This document shows, piece by piece, positions 62,140 to 64,000 of a stretch of 64,000 bases of DNA (positions are counted from its first letter, which is position 1; each line of letters opens with the position of its first letter). Under the pieces are notes generated by a model. It worked only from the letters and a program-made list of their open reading frames with translations, was not told the DNA's origin and did not search any database. Both the position numbers and the translations under genes were made by a program. Origin of the DNA: Rhizobiales bacterium 62-17 (GTDB lineage Bacteria > Pseudomonadota > Alphaproteobacteria > Rhizobiales > Beijerinckiaceae); assembly GCA_001898965.1 (NCBI GenBank), contig MKVW01000005.1, forward strand, positions 239,224-303,223. Direction: 5' to 3'.

Positions 62140-62304
62140 GGCGCTTCTCCGTTGCGCGGTCTGTTTTGTTCTTGCGTAGCCCTTTGCCGAAACCCGAACA
62201 AGGACGGCTCGTGCATGGTGCGCGTGCAGCGGCGGCATTGATCGGCGCATTGACCCGTGGCCGGCGGTCTCTAAAGTCGCGGAAAATGCCGTTGGCACCA
62301 GAGG

Positions 62305-63483
62305 ATGGACCGAAACGCCATGCAGATCCCCGCGCCCGAAGATCATGCTGATATCCGCGAAGCGGTGCGCGATCTCTGCGCCGCTTTCGACGGGGCCTAT
62401 TGGCGGCGGATCGATGAAGCGCGCGCCTATCCGGAAGTATTCGCGCAAGCCTTGACCAAGGGCGGCTGGCTCGCGGCATTGATTCCGCAGGATTACGGTG
62501 GATCGGGCCTCGGCTTGGTCGAAGCCTCCATCGTGATGGAGGAGATCAATCGATCCGGGGGCAATTCCGGCGCCGTGCATGGGCAGATGTATAATATGTC
62601 GACGGTGTTGCGTGCCGGTTCGGAAGCGCAGAAGCGGACCTACCTGCCGCGTATCGCCAGCGGCGAGTTGCGTTTGCAGGCCATGGCCGTGACCGAGCCG
62701 ACGACTGGCTCCGACATGACGAAATTGAAAACGACGGCGGTCAAGCGCGGCGATCGTTATGTGGTCAACGGCCAGAAAGTGTGGACGTCGCGCCTGCAAC
62801 ATTCCGACCTGATGATCCTGCTGGCGCGCACGACGCCGCTCGATCAAGTGAAGAAGAAGACCGATGGCCTGTCGGTATTCATCGTCGATGTATCGCAGGC
62901 GCTTAAAGGTGGCATGGCGATGACGCCGATCGCCAATATGGTCAATCACGAAACCAATCAGGTGTTTTTCGACAATTTGGAAATTCCCGCCGAAAATCTC
63001 ATTGGCGTGGAAGGGCAGGGTTTTCGGACGATCTTCGCTGGCTTCAATGCGGAACGCGTGTTGATCGCGGCCGAATGTATCGGCGACGGCTATTGGTTTG
63101 TCGACAAGGCACGGGCCTATGCGGGCGAGCGTGTCGTGTTCGATCGGCCGATTGGCATGAACCAAGGCGTGCAGTTTCCGATCGCGCGCAGCTATATGAA
63201 TGTGCGTGCCGCCGATCTTATGCGTTATACGGCCGCCGCTTTGCACGATGCTGGCAAGCCGAACGGGGCCGAAGCCAATATGGCGAAACAATTGGCGGCG
63301 GAAGCGTCATGGGAAGCTGCGAATGCCTGCTTACAGACGCACGGCGGTTTCGGCTTCGCCGCCGAATATGATGTCGAACGCAAGTTTCGTGAAACGCGGC
63401 TTTATCAAGTGGCGCCGGTTTCGACCAATCTTGTGCTCTCTTACCTCGCCGAACATGTCCTTGGTTTGCCGCGTTCTTATTAA
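62305..63483 (+). CDS. Acyl-CoA dehydrogenase family protein
   Basis: The 392-residue flavoprotein has the family motifs MAVTEPTTGSDMTKLKTTAV and TNQVFFDNLEIPAENLIGVE, and ends with LQTHGGFGFAAEYDVERKFR then ETRLYQVAPVSTNL. It oxidises an acyl-CoA to the enoyl form, passing electrons to ETF. The usual catalytic Glu position is not fixed by eye. ATG 62305 and 62320 are both possible; neither has a perfect binding site. Divergent from the SDR gene, it is probably the start of another unit. Confidence 0.9.
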   Translation: MDRNAMQIPAPEDHADIREAVRDLCAAFDGAYWRRIDEARAYPEVFAQALTKGGWLAALIPQDYGGSGLGLVEASIVMEEINRSGGNSGAVHGQMYNMSTVLRAGSEAQKRTYLPRIASGELRLQAMAVTEPTTGSDMTKLKTTAVKRGDRYVVNGQKVWTSRLQHSDLMILLARTTPLDQVKKKTDGLSVFIVDVSQALKGGMAMTPIANMVNHETNQVFFDNLEIPAENLIGVEGQGFRTIFAGFNAERVLIAAECIGDGYWFVDKARAYAGERVVFDRPIGMNQGVQFPIARSYMNVRAADLMRYTAAALHDAGKPNGAEANMAKQLAAEASWEAANACLQTHGGFGFAAEYDVERKFRETRLYQVAPVSTNLVLSYLAEHVLGLPRSY

Positions 63484-64000
63484 TTCGCGGCGACGGTCTG
63501 GGCTGTGGGATCGGCGGGTACGACGGGTGGGACGAGCGGACCTGGACGGTTCCACCAGCCGCCACCCAAAGCCTGGAACAGAGCGATCGTATCGGTGACG
63601 CGCTGGCCCTCCGCCTGCACCCGCGCCAAGGCGGTCTGCAGATAGGCCTGCTGGGCGGCAAGCAGCAGCGGCAGACTGATCTGGCCGGCCTCCACCTGTT
63701 TGCGCACCAGATCGTTGTTCTGCGCCGCCGAGCGTTCCGCCGCGATCGCCGCATTCAGCGCCCGCGCATCGCTTTGCAAGGCGCGCAGCGTATCGGCGAC
63801 ATTCTGGAAGGCGATCAGAACCGTCGAGCGATATTGTGCCGCCGCCTGCAGGGTCGCCTCCTCGGCGCCCTTCTGCCGCGCCGCCAAAGCGCCCGCGTCA
63901 AACACCGTTTGCGCCAGATTGCCGGCGATGCCCCAAACCCCCATGCCCGGCGAGAACAATTGCGACATGGATGCCGCGCTCGACCCCGCGCTGGCGGTCA
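63480..64000 (-). CDS. Outer membrane efflux protein (NodT/OprM type), C-terminal part
   Basis: The frame is open to the right edge of the window, so the start is outside. The visible 173 residues match the C-terminus of TolC-like outer membrane factors of RND pumps: SQLFSPGMGVWGIAGNLAQT, then QVEAGQISLPLLLAAQQAYL and the terminal VTDTIALFQALGGGW. It would form a trimeric channel in the outer membrane. The membrane fusion and RND pump genes are presumably outside the window. Confidence 0.9.
   Translation of the reverse strand, partial: TASAGSSAASMSQLFSPGMGVWGIAGNLAQTVFDAGALAARQKGAEEATLQAAAQYRSTVLIAFQNVADTLRALQSDARALNAAIAAERSAAQNNDLVRKQVEAGQISLPLLLAAQQAYLQTALARVQAEGQRVTDTIALFQALGGGWWNRPGPLVPPVVPADPTAQTVAAN

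Overview
The window looks like chromosomal DNA of a high-GC alphaproteobacterium of the order Hyphomicrobiales (Rhizobiales). The evidence is a flagellar locus of the rhizobial type (MotB with a long linker, MotC, a MotD/FliK protein, FlaF, FlbT, a Rem/FtcR-type orphan regulator, DUF1217) together with a sulfur-oxidation (sox) cluster and aromatic-type catabolic genes. No insertion sequence, prophage, CRISPR array or replication origin was recognised. Genus cannot be fixed from this sequence alone.

Region 1 (1-30349) is most of a flagellum. It runs fliP (3' end) - flagellin - fliF - fliH-like - motB - motC - fliK/motD - lytic transglycosylase - flgE - flgK - flgL - flaF - flbT - flgD - fliQ - flhA - fliR - fliJ-like - rod-binding protein - flgN-like - two unknown membrane proteins. 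It continues with a PilZ protein, the regulator ftcR, a reverse-strand block (unknown, fliI, flgF, DUF1217), then motA - fliM - fliN - fliG - flhB and two unknown genes. Many genes overlap by 4 bases (GTGA/ATGA), which suggests translational coupling. The flagellin mRNA has a structured leader whose last stem would cover the ribosome binding site. A second, diverged copy of this leader lies about 29 kb away, upstream of an unknown membrane protein. The two copies keep the same architecture but have different, compensating stem sequences. This is the most interesting signal in the window.

Region 2 (30350-35167) carries a dienelactone hydrolase, an IclR regulator facing a tricarboxylate-type binding protein, and glutamate dehydrogenase gdhA behind a structured leader.

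Region 3 (35169-43916) is thiosulfate oxidation. A reverse-strand block (small secreted protein, cytochrome c, soxF, cytochrome c, soxD, soxC, soxB, soxZ, soxY) diverges from soxA-soxX. SoxAX, SoxYZ, SoxB and SoxCD form a complete periplasmic Sox system. SoxD is short with one haem motif and SoxA has one haem motif. soxR, soxV, soxW and soxS are not in the window.

Region 4 (43972-64000) is accessory metabolism: a solute-binding-like protein, a secreted protein built from 23-residue repeats, a B3/B4-domain protein, an FAH-family hydrolase, a TauE permease, LysR, a Hyi-like isomerase, two Rieske oxygenases without a reductase, a second tricarboxylate-type binding protein, a livF remnant, tRNA-Pro and tRNA-Gln, an Rrf2 regulator, a CmcJ-like oxidoreductase, an amidohydrolase, a second IclR, a flavin monooxygenase, an aldehyde dehydrogenase, an unknown protein, an SDR without the usual lysine, an acyl-CoA dehydrogenase and the 3' end of an outer-membrane efflux gene. 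The second half resembles a degradation locus for an aromatic or heterocyclic acid, but the substrate cannot be read from sequence.
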